Shown one piece after another: positions 1 to 5,494 of a stretch of DNA of 5,494 bases; position 1 is the stretch's first letter; each line of letters opens with the position of its first letter. A model generated the notes under the pieces. The model was not told the origin of the DNA, made no database searches, and was given only the letters and a program-made list of their open reading frames with translations. Position numbers and translations under genes: made by a program. Source of the DNA: Candidatus Acidiferrales bacterium (GTDB taxonomy: Bacteria > Acidobacteriota > Terriglobia > Acidiferrales > UBA7541); NCBI GenBank assembly GCA_955651735.1, contig CATPAM010000137.1, positions 1-5,494 on the forward strand, read 5' to 3'.

Positions 1-397
1 GGGTGGGTTCGTCGGCGAGGAGCACATTTCCGGCGGGGTCGGCGAAGCGGATTAGCAGGGGCGATTTCTGAATGATGACCGTGGTATTTCCGGCGGTCAT
101 CTTTAGTTCGTTTTTGGCGTCATCGATGTTGAGTGCCGGAGGCTGAGGCGCGGCGATCACGGCCCAGGAAGAATCCTTCGCGAAATTGCCCTGGGGCGCG
201 ACGCGCACGCGCACGATGGCGTCGTTGAATGCGGTGATGCGCACTTTGGCGCGGCCGGCGTTCAGCTCCACACCATCCTTGAGTTTTTCCACTCCCTGCA
301 CCGCGTCGAGATGTTGCCAGCCCTGCGCAAACGTGCAGATCGCGCAGAATGTGAACGCGAGCAAAGCTAAGGCGGAGCGTCTTGCGAGAACAAACAT
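1..397 (-). CDS. Exported glycoside hydrolase family 31-like protein, N-terminal part (incomplete at window edge)
   Basis: The reading frame opens at the ATG at 397 and runs for 132 codons to the left edge without a stop, so only the N-terminus is visible. Residues 1-24 look like a Sec signal peptide: basic start (ARR at 5-7), hydrophobic core, then TFA before QG as a likely cleavage site. Residues about 40-131 match my memory of the beta-rich N-terminal domain of GH31 alpha-glucosidases and alpha-xylosidases: VRITAFNDAIVRVRVAP at 52-68, then DSSWAV at 75-80, then the strand-rich stretch ending in FADPAGNVLLADE at 118-130. The catalytic TIM barrel lies outside the window, so activity and substrate cannot be read. 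It is the third gene of a minus-strand series behind a sugar-type symporter, which suits release of sugar outside the cytoplasm followed by uptake. The start is supported by the Shine-Dalgarno at 405-410. Another beta-sandwich carbohydrate-active protein is possible. Confidence 0.75.
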   Translation of the reverse strand, partial: MFVLARRSALALLAFTFCAICTFAQGWQHLDAVQGVEKLKDGVELNAGRAKVRITAFNDAIVRVRVAPQGNFAKDSSWAVIAAPQPPALNIDDAKNELKMTAGNTTVIIQKSPLLIRFADPAGNVLLADEPT

Positions 398-404
398 GAA
401 TTTT

Positions 405-410
405 CTCCCT
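405..410 (-). promoter_or_regulatory. Ribosome binding site of the GH31-like gene
   Basis: The minus strand reads AGGGAG, seven bases before the ATG at 397. This is a good Shine-Dalgarno match at normal spacing. It fixes the start of a gene that is otherwise cut by the window edge. Confidence 0.75.
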
Positions 411-453
411 GTGTTAGTTCCGAGACGACGATACGTAACGGAAGGGACTCCAC

Positions 454-462
454 TTTATAGCA
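454..462 (-). promoter_or_regulatory. Possible extended -10 promoter for the GH31-like gene
   Basis: In the 78-base gap between the small unknown gene and the GH31-like gene, the minus strand reads TGCTATAAA. This matches the extended -10 pattern TGnTATAAT at all but the last base. No good -35 box is found 16-18 bases upstream, which is tolerated for extended -10 promoters. Transcription would begin near 447 and leave a leader of about 50 bases. The gap is AT-rich compared with its surroundings. It is a motif match only; the gene may equally be read from the upstream operon promoter. Confidence 0.35.
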
Positions 463-475
463 AAATGCGCGTTTC

Positions 476-1027
476 TTAGGCCGCCAACCATGATTCGAAC
501 AGCGCCGAAGCTTTGGCGCCTTCCATGCGGCGGCGCACCGCATTCAGCACGCGACAGCGCGCGGCGGCATGGCCATAGAAACCGAGCCAGTACGGAACGT
601 GCACTTCGAGGGGCCGGAGCTCGATTTCCAATTGCAGATCGCGGACCTTGAAGAAGCCTTGCTGAAAAATGACGCGCAGAACCTTTTGGCGCAGCAAGGC
701 CTCGGCGGAAGGGTGTTCGAGCGAAGGAGCGACGCGATTTCTTGTGTAAATGCTGACGAGATCGTGTGCAGCGGGGATGCGCGGAAATGTGAAGAGGTCC
801 AGTGAGCCGTTCACTGCATCTATTGCGAAAAGGGTCGCGTGCGCTCGGCGACCCAAGTTGTACTGCACACGATAGAGCCAATACGGGACGTAGACGTCGG
901 CGATTCGCCGCAACGGGCCGCTGCACATCCTCCAGTAAAGAGTAGAAGGCCCGACGCCGGAAAATGTGCGCAACGCCTCTTGCTGGGTGACATTCGGCTT
1001 CAGAGACTGGATGTAGGTTGTGCCCAT
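476..1027 (-). CDS. Uncharacterised 183-residue protein with two VPYWL motifs
   Basis: I do not recognise a named family. The protein is probably soluble: it has no signal peptide and no convincing membrane segment. The clearest feature is a repeated motif: VYVPYWL at 45-51 and VHVPYWL at 142-148. Each is followed by a region rich in basic and aliphatic residues. After the first comes ATLFAIDAVNGSLDLF at 64-79, which looks like paired beta strands. After the second comes VLNAVRRRMEGAKASAL at 160-176, which looks like a helix. This suggests two related halves joined by a segment rich in leucine and charged residues. It starts 24 bases after the symporter stop codon and lies in the same direction, so co-transcription is likely. 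No clear Shine-Dalgarno precedes the ATG, so translation may depend on coupling to the symporter. The ATG is the first start codon after the symporter stop, which happens to be in the same frame. It was preferred over overlapping frames because it fits the gene spacing and gives a balanced composition. Confidence 0.7.
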   Translation of the reverse strand: MGTTYIQSLKPNVTQQEALRTFSGVGPSTLYWRMCSGPLRRIADVYVPYWLYRVQYNLGRRAHATLFAIDAVNGSLDLFTFPRIPAAHDLVSIYTRNRVAPSLEHPSAEALLRQKVLRVIFQQGFFKVRDLQLEIELRPLEVHVPYWLGFYGHAAARCRVLNAVRRRMEGAKASALFESWLAA

Positions 1028-1051
1028 GGAATTTGCGTCGCCGTCGACTTT

Positions 1052-2728
1052 CTAGCGGAAGTAAATCCACAAGCTAATGACGGTGGCCAGGAGCACGAGG
1101 CTGAAGATGACGTTGACGCGGCGCTCCGTTGGGGTTTCCTGCGCGGGCTTGCGCACCGGCGTGCCCACGGCAACGGCTTCCATTTTTTCGTCGACCGTGG
1201 CGAAGGTCAGACCGGCGAGGCGTTTGCGGTCGGGAGCGGGGGTCATCAGGCTGACGGTGATGAGGACCGCGGAGCAGACTACGAACATGAAGATGGCGTA
1301 ATGCAGGAAATTCATGTCGATCAGCCAGCGGACCGCGGAGGACTGGAAATGGCTGCCGCCGGCTCGGTCGGCGAGCTCAAGAATGAAGCGCGTCGCGCCC
1401 AACACAAAACCGGTCAGGAGAGAACTGATGGCGCCCGCGCCGTTGAGCCGGGGCCAAAGGATTCCGAGAATGAAACAGGCGGAAATCGGCGGGCTGATAT
1501 AGGCCTGAACGCTTTGCAGATAAATGTAGAGCTGGCTGCTGATGTATCCAATGAAAGGGACCCACAGCAGACCGAGCAGAACCATCATGCCGGTGGCGAC
1601 GCGGCCGAAATTGACGAGCTGTTTCTCCGAGGCTTGCGGGCGTATCTTCTTATAGAAATCCAAGGTGACGAGGGTGGAAGCGGAATTGAACACCGAACTC
1701 ATGGCGCCCATCACTGCCGCGAGCAGCGCGGCCATCACCAGGCCAACAAGACCGACCGGGAGGAGGTTGAGGACGAGGGTTGGATAGGCGAAGTCCGGTT
1801 TCTTGACCTGGTCGGGGAAAAGCGCGAAGGCGATGATGCCCGGCAGGACGAGCATGAAGACCGGCAGGATTTTCAGGAAGCCGGCGAAAATGGTTCCCGC
1901 CTTGGCGTGGCCCTCGTCGCGCGCGGAGAGCACGCGCTGCACGATGACCTGGTCCGTGCACCAATACCAGATGCCGAGAATGGGCGCGCCGAAAAAGATG
2001 CCGGTCCATGGAAAGTTCGGATCGGAGATCGGTTTGATCATGTGGAAGTAGTCGGGCGGGACCATGGTGCGGAGATGTTCGAGGCCGCCGACGCGTCCCA
2101 AGCCAATGACCGTGAGCGCAACCGCGCCGGTGATGAGGATCAGGGTCTGGACGGTGTCGGTATAAATGACCGCGGCCAGACCGCCGGCGACGGTGTAAAT
2201 ACCGGTGGCGATGACCAGAACCACGGCGGTCTTCCACAATGACCAGCCGGCGACGCGTTCAAGGACCACGCTGGCGGCGTAGAGCTGCACCGAGATTTTG
2301 GTGAAGATGTAGGCGATGATCGAAATCCCCGCCAGATACACGGCCGACTGTCGATTGAAGCGCCGCTCCAGAAATTCGGGCATGGTGAAAACGTTGCTGC
2401 GCAGGTAGAAGGGCACGAAAACCCAGCCGAGGATCAGCAGGATCAGGCAGGCCAGCCATTCAAAATGGCCCACCGCCAAGCCGGACGACGCGCCGGTGCC
2501 AGACAAGCCTATGAAGTGCTCGGTGGAGATATTGGATACGAACAAAGATGCGCCGATGAAGAACCAACCAATATCGCGGCCGGCAAGGAAATAATCTTCG
2601 GAGGTGCGTTCCTTGCGCGCGAAGTACATGCCGATGCCAAACACGATGGCGAAATAGACCCCGATGATGACGAGGTCTATCGTTGCCAGGTTGCGGTGAG
2701 CGACCGCAACCTCCGACGCATACAGCAT
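1052..2728 (-). CDS. Sodium:solute symporter, SGLT-like (SSS family), probably a Na+/sugar cotransporter
   Basis: This 558-residue inner-membrane protein has about 14 hydrophobic segments, from about 17-36 to a last one at about 537-556 that follows a hydrophilic linker (about 497-536). It closely resembles animal and Vibrio SGLT proteins. Shared blocks are GTGASSGLAVGHFEW (77-91), PEFLERRF (117-124), GGLAAVIYTDTVQT (182-195), YWCTDQVIVQR (255-265), SSVFNSAST (344-352) and YLQS (403-406). Residues corresponding to the sugar site of human SGLT1 are present: N66, H71, E90, Y255, W256, K286 and Q405. Spacing agrees from N to H (5), H to E (19) and Y to K (31). From the family, it would use the Na+ gradient to import a monosaccharide. 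The exact sugar cannot be told; myo-inositol or another polyol is an alternative. The start is set by a strong Shine-Dalgarno at 2734-2741. It is the first gene of the minus-strand series leading to a GH31-like gene, which supports a sugar role. Confidence 0.93.
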   Translation of the reverse strand: MLYASEVAVAHRNLATIDLVIIGVYFAIVFGIGMYFARKERTSEDYFLAGRDIGWFFIGASLFVSNISTEHFIGLSGTGASSGLAVGHFEWLACLILLILGWVFVPFYLRSNVFTMPEFLERRFNRQSAVYLAGISIIAYIFTKISVQLYAASVVLERVAGWSLWKTAVVLVIATGIYTVAGGLAAVIYTDTVQTLILITGAVALTVIGLGRVGGLEHLRTMVPPDYFHMIKPISDPNFPWTGIFFGAPILGIWYWCTDQVIVQRVLSARDEGHAKAGTIFAGFLKILPVFMLVLPGIIAFALFPDQVKKPDFAYPTLVLNLLPVGLVGLVMAALLAAVMGAMSSVFNSASTLVTLDFYKKIRPQASEKQLVNFGRVATGMMVLLGLLWVPFIGYISSQLYIYLQSVQAYISPPISACFILGILWPRLNGAGAISSLLTGFVLGATRFILELADRAGGSHFQSSAVRWLIDMNFLHYAIFMFVVCSAVLITVSLMTPAPDRKRLAGLTFATVDEKMEAVAVGTPVRKPAQETPTERRVNVIFSLVLLATVISLWIYFR

Positions 2729-2733
2729 CTAGG

Positions 2734-2741
2734 CCTCCCTT
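2734..2741 (-). promoter_or_regulatory. Strong ribosome binding site of the symporter gene
   Basis: The minus strand reads AAGGGAGG, followed by five bases and the ATG at 2728. This near-complete anti-16S match decides the start and suggests efficient translation. Confidence 0.8.
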
Positions 2742-2787
2742 AAGCCCGCCACTAGCGCTTATCCTGCGCCAAGTCCCGGTGGCGGCG

Positions 2788-2815
2788 TTTACACAAGGCG
2801 CGCGAAGTCTATAAC
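2788..2815 (+). promoter_or_regulatory. Sigma-70-type promoter candidate for the peroxidase gene
   Basis: TTTACA at 2788-2793 and TATAAC at 2810-2815 each match the sigma-70 consensus at five of six bases, with a 16-base spacer. Transcription would begin near 2822 and leave a leader of about 167 bases before the peroxidase start at 2989. It is the best promoter match I saw in the intergenic region. It is a sequence match without experimental support. Confidence 0.5.
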
Positions 2816-2834
2816 ACTGAGGGTGCAGGCTCAA
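2806..2834 (-). promoter_or_regulatory. Weak promoter candidate for the symporter operon
   Basis: On the minus strand, TTGAGC (2834-2829) and TAGACT (2811-2806) lie 17 bases apart, each matching consensus at four of six bases. The start would be near 2799, giving a leader of about 70 bases to the symporter ATG. The -10 box overlaps the -10 box of the plus-strand candidate, so the two could compete for polymerase. Confidence is low because such matches arise by chance. Confidence 0.25.
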
Positions 2835-2889
2835 TGGGCAGGGTAAATGCGGAGTGCGGCGCTTGAGGCCCAGCTCAGTCAATCCACGC

Positions 2890-2899
2890 GGAATATTCC
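2890..2899. repeat. Perfect 10-base palindrome GGAATATTCC in the peroxidase leader
   Basis: GGAATATTCC is its own reverse complement and sits in the divergent intergenic region, downstream of the candidate plus-strand promoter and 90 bases before the peroxidase start. It could be an operator for a dimeric regulator. I cannot assign a regulator, and a single 10-base palindrome may be coincidence. Confidence 0.3.
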
Positions 2900-2988
2900 T
2901 TACGGCTTCTGGGGTCTTCGAGGTTATGCCCGGGCGCGGCCAATTTGCAGCCGGCGACAATTCCATGTACAAAGATGACGGAGGAAAA

Positions 2989-3555
2989 ATGACCAAGCTA
3001 CTGGTTCCGGCAGTGCTTTGCCTGCTGTTCTGCGCCGCGGCGGTGATGGGCGGCGAGAAAAGCGTTTTCGACTACACCCTGAACACCATCGACGGGCAGC
3101 CCGCTCCGCTCTCCGCGTACAAAGGCAAAGTGGTGATGCTGGTGAACGTGGCCAGCCGCTGCGGCTTCACGCCGCAATACACGGCGCTCCAAGCGATTTA
3201 TGAGAAGTACAAGGACCGCGGCTTTGTGATTATCGGGATCCCGGCTAACAATTTCGGCGCCCAGGAGCCGGGAACAAATCAGGAGATCAAGACCTTCTGC
3301 CAGTCGAAATACAGCGTAACCTTTCCCATGATGTCCAAGGTTTCCGTGAAGGGCGACGACAAAACGCCGCTCTATCAATACCTGACGGACAAGTCTGCGA
3401 ATCCGAAGACCGGCGGTGACATTCAGTGGAACTTCACGAAGTTCCTGGTCGGGCCGGACGGTCAGATCATCACGCGCTTCGAGCCTGCGGTGACCCCCGA
3501 CTCACCGGAAGTCACGGCGGCGATTGAGAAGGCGCTGGCTTCGGTCAAGCACTAA
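2989..3555 (+). CDS. Exported glutathione peroxidase family protein (thioredoxin-type two-Cys GPx)
   Basis: This 188-residue protein reduces hydrogen peroxide or lipid and organic hydroperoxides, judging by family. Residues 1-22 form a Sec-type signal peptide (lysine at 3, hydrophobic core 4-19, cleavage near VMGG), with no proper lipobox, so a periplasmic location is likely. The thioredoxin fold carries VASRCGFTPQY (54-64) with peroxidatic Cys58, NNFGAQEPG (87-95) with Gln92, and WNFTKFLV (147-154) with Trp147 and Asn148. These form the family's catalytic tetrad. Cys104 in TFCQ lies 46 residues after Cys58, the spacing of the yeast Gpx3 pair Cys36-Cys82. This points to a disulfide mechanism using a thioredoxin-like reductant rather than glutathione. 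The cysteine often found in FPCNQF is alanine (86). The ATG at 2989 is chosen because GGAGG (2980-2984) precedes it and the signal peptide begins there. An in-frame GTG at 2854 would add 45 unlikely residues. A hairpin follows the gene. Confidence 0.92.
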   Translation: MTKLLVPAVLCLLFCAAAVMGGEKSVFDYTLNTIDGQPAPLSAYKGKVVMLVNVASRCGFTPQYTALQAIYEKYKDRGFVIIGIPANNFGAQEPGTNQEIKTFCQSKYSVTFPMMSKVSVKGDDKTPLYQYLTDKSANPKTGGDIQWNFTKFLVGPDGQIITRFEPAVTPDSPEVTAAIEKALASVKH

Positions 3556-3598
3556 ACCGCAGCGCGTCTCTGCGATTTCTGAACGTTTCGCATCCTTC

Positions 3599-3625
3599 GT
3601 GGCGCAGCCATGGTTGCTGCGCCAC
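3599..3625 (+). terminator. Perfect 10-bp hairpin after the peroxidase gene, likely terminator
   Basis: GTGGCGCAGC (3599-3608) and GCTGCGCCAC (3616-3625) are exact reverse complements around a seven-base loop. The hairpin starts 43 bases after the peroxidase stop and ends 25 bases before the ABC ATPase start. The stem is long and GC-rich, as in intrinsic terminators, but the tail AATCATTT is only a weak T tract. It could therefore be an incomplete terminator allowing readthrough, an mRNA-stabilising hairpin, or an operator for the ABC genes. Confidence 0.5.
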
Positions 3626-3650
3626 AATCATTTAGGCCATCATTTCCCCA

Positions 3651-4328
3651 ATGCCGATTCTCTCGCTCCAGAACGTCACCAAGGACTATTTCACGGACGA
3701 CCAGCCGGTCCGGGCGCTCAACAATTTGTCATTGGAGGTTTCGCGCGGGGAGTTCGCTGTGCTGGTGGGTCGCAGCGGGTGCGGCAAGTCGACATTGCTG
3801 AGCCTGGCGGGCGCCATGGACTTTCCGACTTCGGGCGCGGTGCTGGTGGATGGCGTGGAAACCACATCGTTAGGCGACGATGCGCTGGCCAAGGTTCGCC
3901 GGGAAAAGATCGGATTTATTTTTCAGTCTTTCCACCTGATTCACACGCTGACGGTATTTGAAAACGTCGAGCTGCCGCTGCTTCTAGCGGGCAAGAGGAA
4001 CGCGCGAGAGATTGCGCGCCAGAGGCTATCGTGGGTGGAGTTGGACGCTCTTGGCCCGCGGTATCCACACCAGCTTTCGGGCGGGCAGATGCAGCGGGTG
4101 GCGATTGCGAGGGCGCTGGTGCAAGATCCAGCTATCCTGCTGGCGGATGAGCCGACCGGCAACCTGGACACAACCACCGGAAACCTGATTCTTGAACTTC
4201 TGCCGCGCCTCACGCGCCAGCAAAATACTGCGACGATCATGGCCACGCACAGTGTGGAAGCCGCGGCGCTCGCTGACGTTGTGGTGAGGCTGCGGGACGG
4301 GCAAATCACGGAAATGACGCGGCGCTAG
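3651..4328 (+). CDS. ABC transporter ATP-binding protein, LolD/MacB class
   Basis: This 225-residue cytoplasmic ATPase has every ABC motif intact: Walker [10 protein letters not shown] (40-48), Q-loop Gln92 in FQSFHLI, signature LSGGQMQR (142-149), Walker B with catalytic glutamate AILLADE (161-167), D-loop NLD (171-173) and H-loop His200 in ATHS. The length and the ADEPTGNLD wording are typical of the LolD, MacB and FtsE-like subfamily. These drive FtsX-type permeases that move lipoproteins, peptides or other envelope substrates, or transmit mechanical force, rather than classic importers. The partner is the permease that starts two bases after its stop codon. The ATG at 3651 is the only reasonable start, since an in-frame TAG lies at 3633-3635. 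No Shine-Dalgarno is visible (the preceding bases are TTTCCCCA), so initiation may be leaderless or weak. LolD itself is unlikely given the different permease type. The substrate is unknown. Confidence 0.93.
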   Translation: MPILSLQNVTKDYFTDDQPVRALNNLSLEVSRGEFAVLVGRSGCGKSTLLSLAGAMDFPTSGAVLVDGVETTSLGDDALAKVRREKIGFIFQSFHLIHTLTVFENVELPLLLAGKRNAREIARQRLSWVELDALGPRYPHQLSGGQMQRVAIARALVQDPAILLADEPTGNLDTTTGNLILELLPRLTRQQNTATIMATHSVEAAALADVVVRLRDGQITEMTRR

Positions 4329-4330
4329 AG

Positions 4331-5494
4331 ATGTCACGACTGCTTCTTTTCTATCGCTTGATTGTTCGCCCGGTGTTTCGCGAGCCGGTGCGCACTTCGC
4401 TGACCCTGCTGGCGATCGCGCTGGGCGTTGCGGTGGTGCTGGCCATGGACTTGGCGGGCACGGCTGCAGCCGGCTCGTTCCGCTCATCCATGGAAACTCT
4501 GGCCGGTGAAAATGATCTGGAAATCGTGACCGCGGGCGGTGTGCCGGAAAGTGTGATGGGAACGCTGGACGCTCTGCCGTATGCACTGCGCATTACGCCG
4601 AGGATCGAGGATTATGCGATGGTCGCAGAGACCAAGCAAACGCTCCCGCTGGTGGGATTGGATCTTGTCGCAGAGGCCAACGAGGGTAGGGCTGCTTCCG
4701 GTTTTGCCGGCGCCGAGGACGCCTGGAAATATTTATCGGCGACGGACAGCGTCTGGGTTGGCGAGAGCTTGGGGCGGAAGAGCGGCGAGACCATCGCGCT
4801 GCTCATCAATGATCAAGTTGCGACCTACACCGTGCGGGGCGTTTTTCCGGATTCGAAGGGCAACGCAGCAGCGATTGTGATGGATATTTCCGCGGCGCAA
4901 GATGCCCTCAAACGTTTTGGCCGCGTCGATCGAATCTTGATCCGTGTGCCGCAGTCTCCAAATCTGGAGGAATGGCAGCGACGTCTTGGGCAAGCGCTGC
5001 CGCCAGGCGTGCAAGTGCGCGCGGCGGGCGCGGGAACGAACGAGAATCGCCACATGCTCGCCGCGTTTCGATGGAACCTGCAATTGCTGAGTTACATCGC
5101 GCTCATTGTGGGCGCGTTTTTGATTTACAACACAATCTCCGTTTCAGTGGTGCGGAGGCGCGCGGAGATTGGAATCGTGCGTGCGTTGGGCGCGAGTCGC
5201 GGCTTGGTTCTGGCGGCTTTTGTGGGAGAGGCCGCGTGCTTCGGGCTCCTCGGCGCGTTGATCGGCACGCCTTTGGGCCGGCTGATGGCTGGCGGAGCAG
5301 TTCAATTAATGGGCGCGACCGTGGAGGCGCTGTACGTCAGCAGCCGGCCGGGAGCAATCGAGTTGACCCCCGTTTCGGTTTTCCTCGCGGTGCTCGTGGG
5401 CCTAGGGGTGGCCGTGGCTTCGGCATATTCTCCAGCCCGTGAAGCTTCCCTCGTTCCGCCGGTCGAGGCCATGGCTCACGGACGGCGGGAGTAC
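4331..5494 (+). CDS. ABC transporter permease, FtsX-like, N-terminal 388 residues (incomplete at window edge)
   Basis: The frame starts at the ATG two bases after the ATPase stop codon and stays open to the right edge. The first membrane segment is at about 22-42. An extracytoplasmic domain of the MacB periplasmic-core type follows at about 43-245. Three more segments lie at about 248-270, 293-325 and 347-367. The FtsX hallmark VVRRRAEIGIVRALGAS (273-289) follows the second segment. SPAREASLVPPVEAM (367-381) closes the domain. By family, it moves or extracts an envelope substrate using ATP hydrolysis by the preceding gene. The opening (LTLLAIALGVAVVLAMDLA, then SFRSSMETLAGENDLEI) resembles the long YbbP- or AttG-like permeases of about 800 residues that carry two FtsX domains, so much of the protein may lie beyond the window. 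A four-segment protein ending soon after the edge is the alternative. No Shine-Dalgarno stands before the start, so translation is probably coupled to the ATPase gene. Confidence 0.9.
   Translation, partial: MSRLLLFYRLIVRPVFREPVRTSLTLLAIALGVAVVLAMDLAGTAAAGSFRSSMETLAGENDLEIVTAGGVPESVMGTLDALPYALRITPRIEDYAMVAETKQTLPLVGLDLVAEANEGRAASGFAGAEDAWKYLSATDSVWVGESLGRKSGETIALLINDQVATYTVRGVFPDSKGNAAAIVMDISAAQDALKRFGRVDRILIRVPQSPNLEEWQRRLGQALPPGVQVRAAGAGTNENRHMLAAFRWNLQLLSYIALIVGAFLIYNTISVSVVRRRAEIGIVRALGASRGLVLAAFVGEAACFGLLGALIGTPLGRLMAGGAVQLMGATVEALYVSSRPGAIELTPVSVFLAVLVGLGVAVASAYSPAREASLVPPVEAMAHGRREY

Noticed and set aside
414..1070. A 218-codon minus-strand frame overlapping the unknown 183-residue gene.
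   Set aside because: Its composition is heavily arginine, serine and proline, as expected for an out-of-frame reading, and it overlaps both the symporter end and the gap before the GH31-like gene. The 476-1027 frame fits the gene spacing better.
1650..2237. A 195-codon minus-strand frame inside the symporter gene.
   Set aside because: It is a shifted reading of the symporter coding sequence, rich in R, H and P, with no independent start signal or domain.
839..2242. A 467-codon open frame on the plus strand opposite the symporter.
   Set aside because: It is the antisense shadow of the symporter gene in GC-rich DNA. Its product is rich in D, E, G, H and R with no recognisable domain, and the opposite strand has unmistakable SGLT motifs.
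2854..2988. An N-terminal extension of the peroxidase from the GTG at 2854.
   Set aside because: It would bury the signal peptide 45 residues inside the protein, while GGAGG directly before the ATG at 2989 marks the true start.
2460..2996. A 178-codon minus-strand frame crossing the intergenic region into the symporter.
   Set aside because: It covers the symporter N-terminus in another frame and ignores the strong ribosome binding site at 2734-2741; no family resemblance.
4026..4586. A 186-codon minus-strand frame opposite the ABC ATPase and permease junction.
   Set aside because: It is antisense to two confidently identified genes, proline- and arginine-rich, with no motif.
4972..5442. A 156-codon plus-strand frame inside the permease gene.
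   Set aside because: It is a shifted frame of the permease, rich in R and G. The permease frame carries the FtsX motifs across the same bases.

Overview
The window is a GC-rich bacterial segment with two divergent transcription units. Codon use, a secreted GH31-type protein, an SGLT-like symporter and a large FtsX-type permease would suit a soil-type Acidobacteriota genome. This taxonomic guess comes from general resemblance, not from a marker gene. No tRNA, rRNA, CRISPR array, insertion sequence or phage feature was seen.

Left arm, minus strand (about 2834 down to 1). In transcription order this holds a sodium:solute symporter of the SGLT type (2728-1052), a 183-residue protein of unknown function (1027-476), and the 5' end of an exported protein that resembles the N-terminal domain of glycoside hydrolase family 31 (397 to the left edge, continuing outside). 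The order suggests a carbohydrate-use cluster: an exported alpha-glycosidase releases a sugar and a Na+-coupled symporter imports it. A possible extended -10 promoter before the GH31 gene may give it some independent expression.

Centre, 2729-2988. This 260-base divergent intergenic region holds a good plus-strand promoter candidate (TTTACA, 16-base spacer, TATAAC). A weaker minus-strand promoter overlaps it. There is also a 10-base perfect palindrome in the long leader of the plus-strand gene.

Right arm, plus strand. A glutathione peroxidase family protein with a signal peptide (2989-3555) comes first. A perfect 10-bp hairpin follows at 3599-3625. After it lie an ABC transporter ATPase of the LolD/MacB class (3651-4328) and, two bases after its stop codon, an FtsX-like permease (4331 to the right edge, incomplete). 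The last two form a tightly coupled ABC pair. The peroxidase is probably a separate unit, set off by the hairpin.

Most of the window is ordinary, recognisable biology. The points most worth a second look are the uncharacterised protein between transporter and hydrolase with its duplicated VPYWL motif, the exported two-cysteine peroxidase, the full set of SGLT sugar-site residues in the symporter, and the leader and hairpin structures around the peroxidase.
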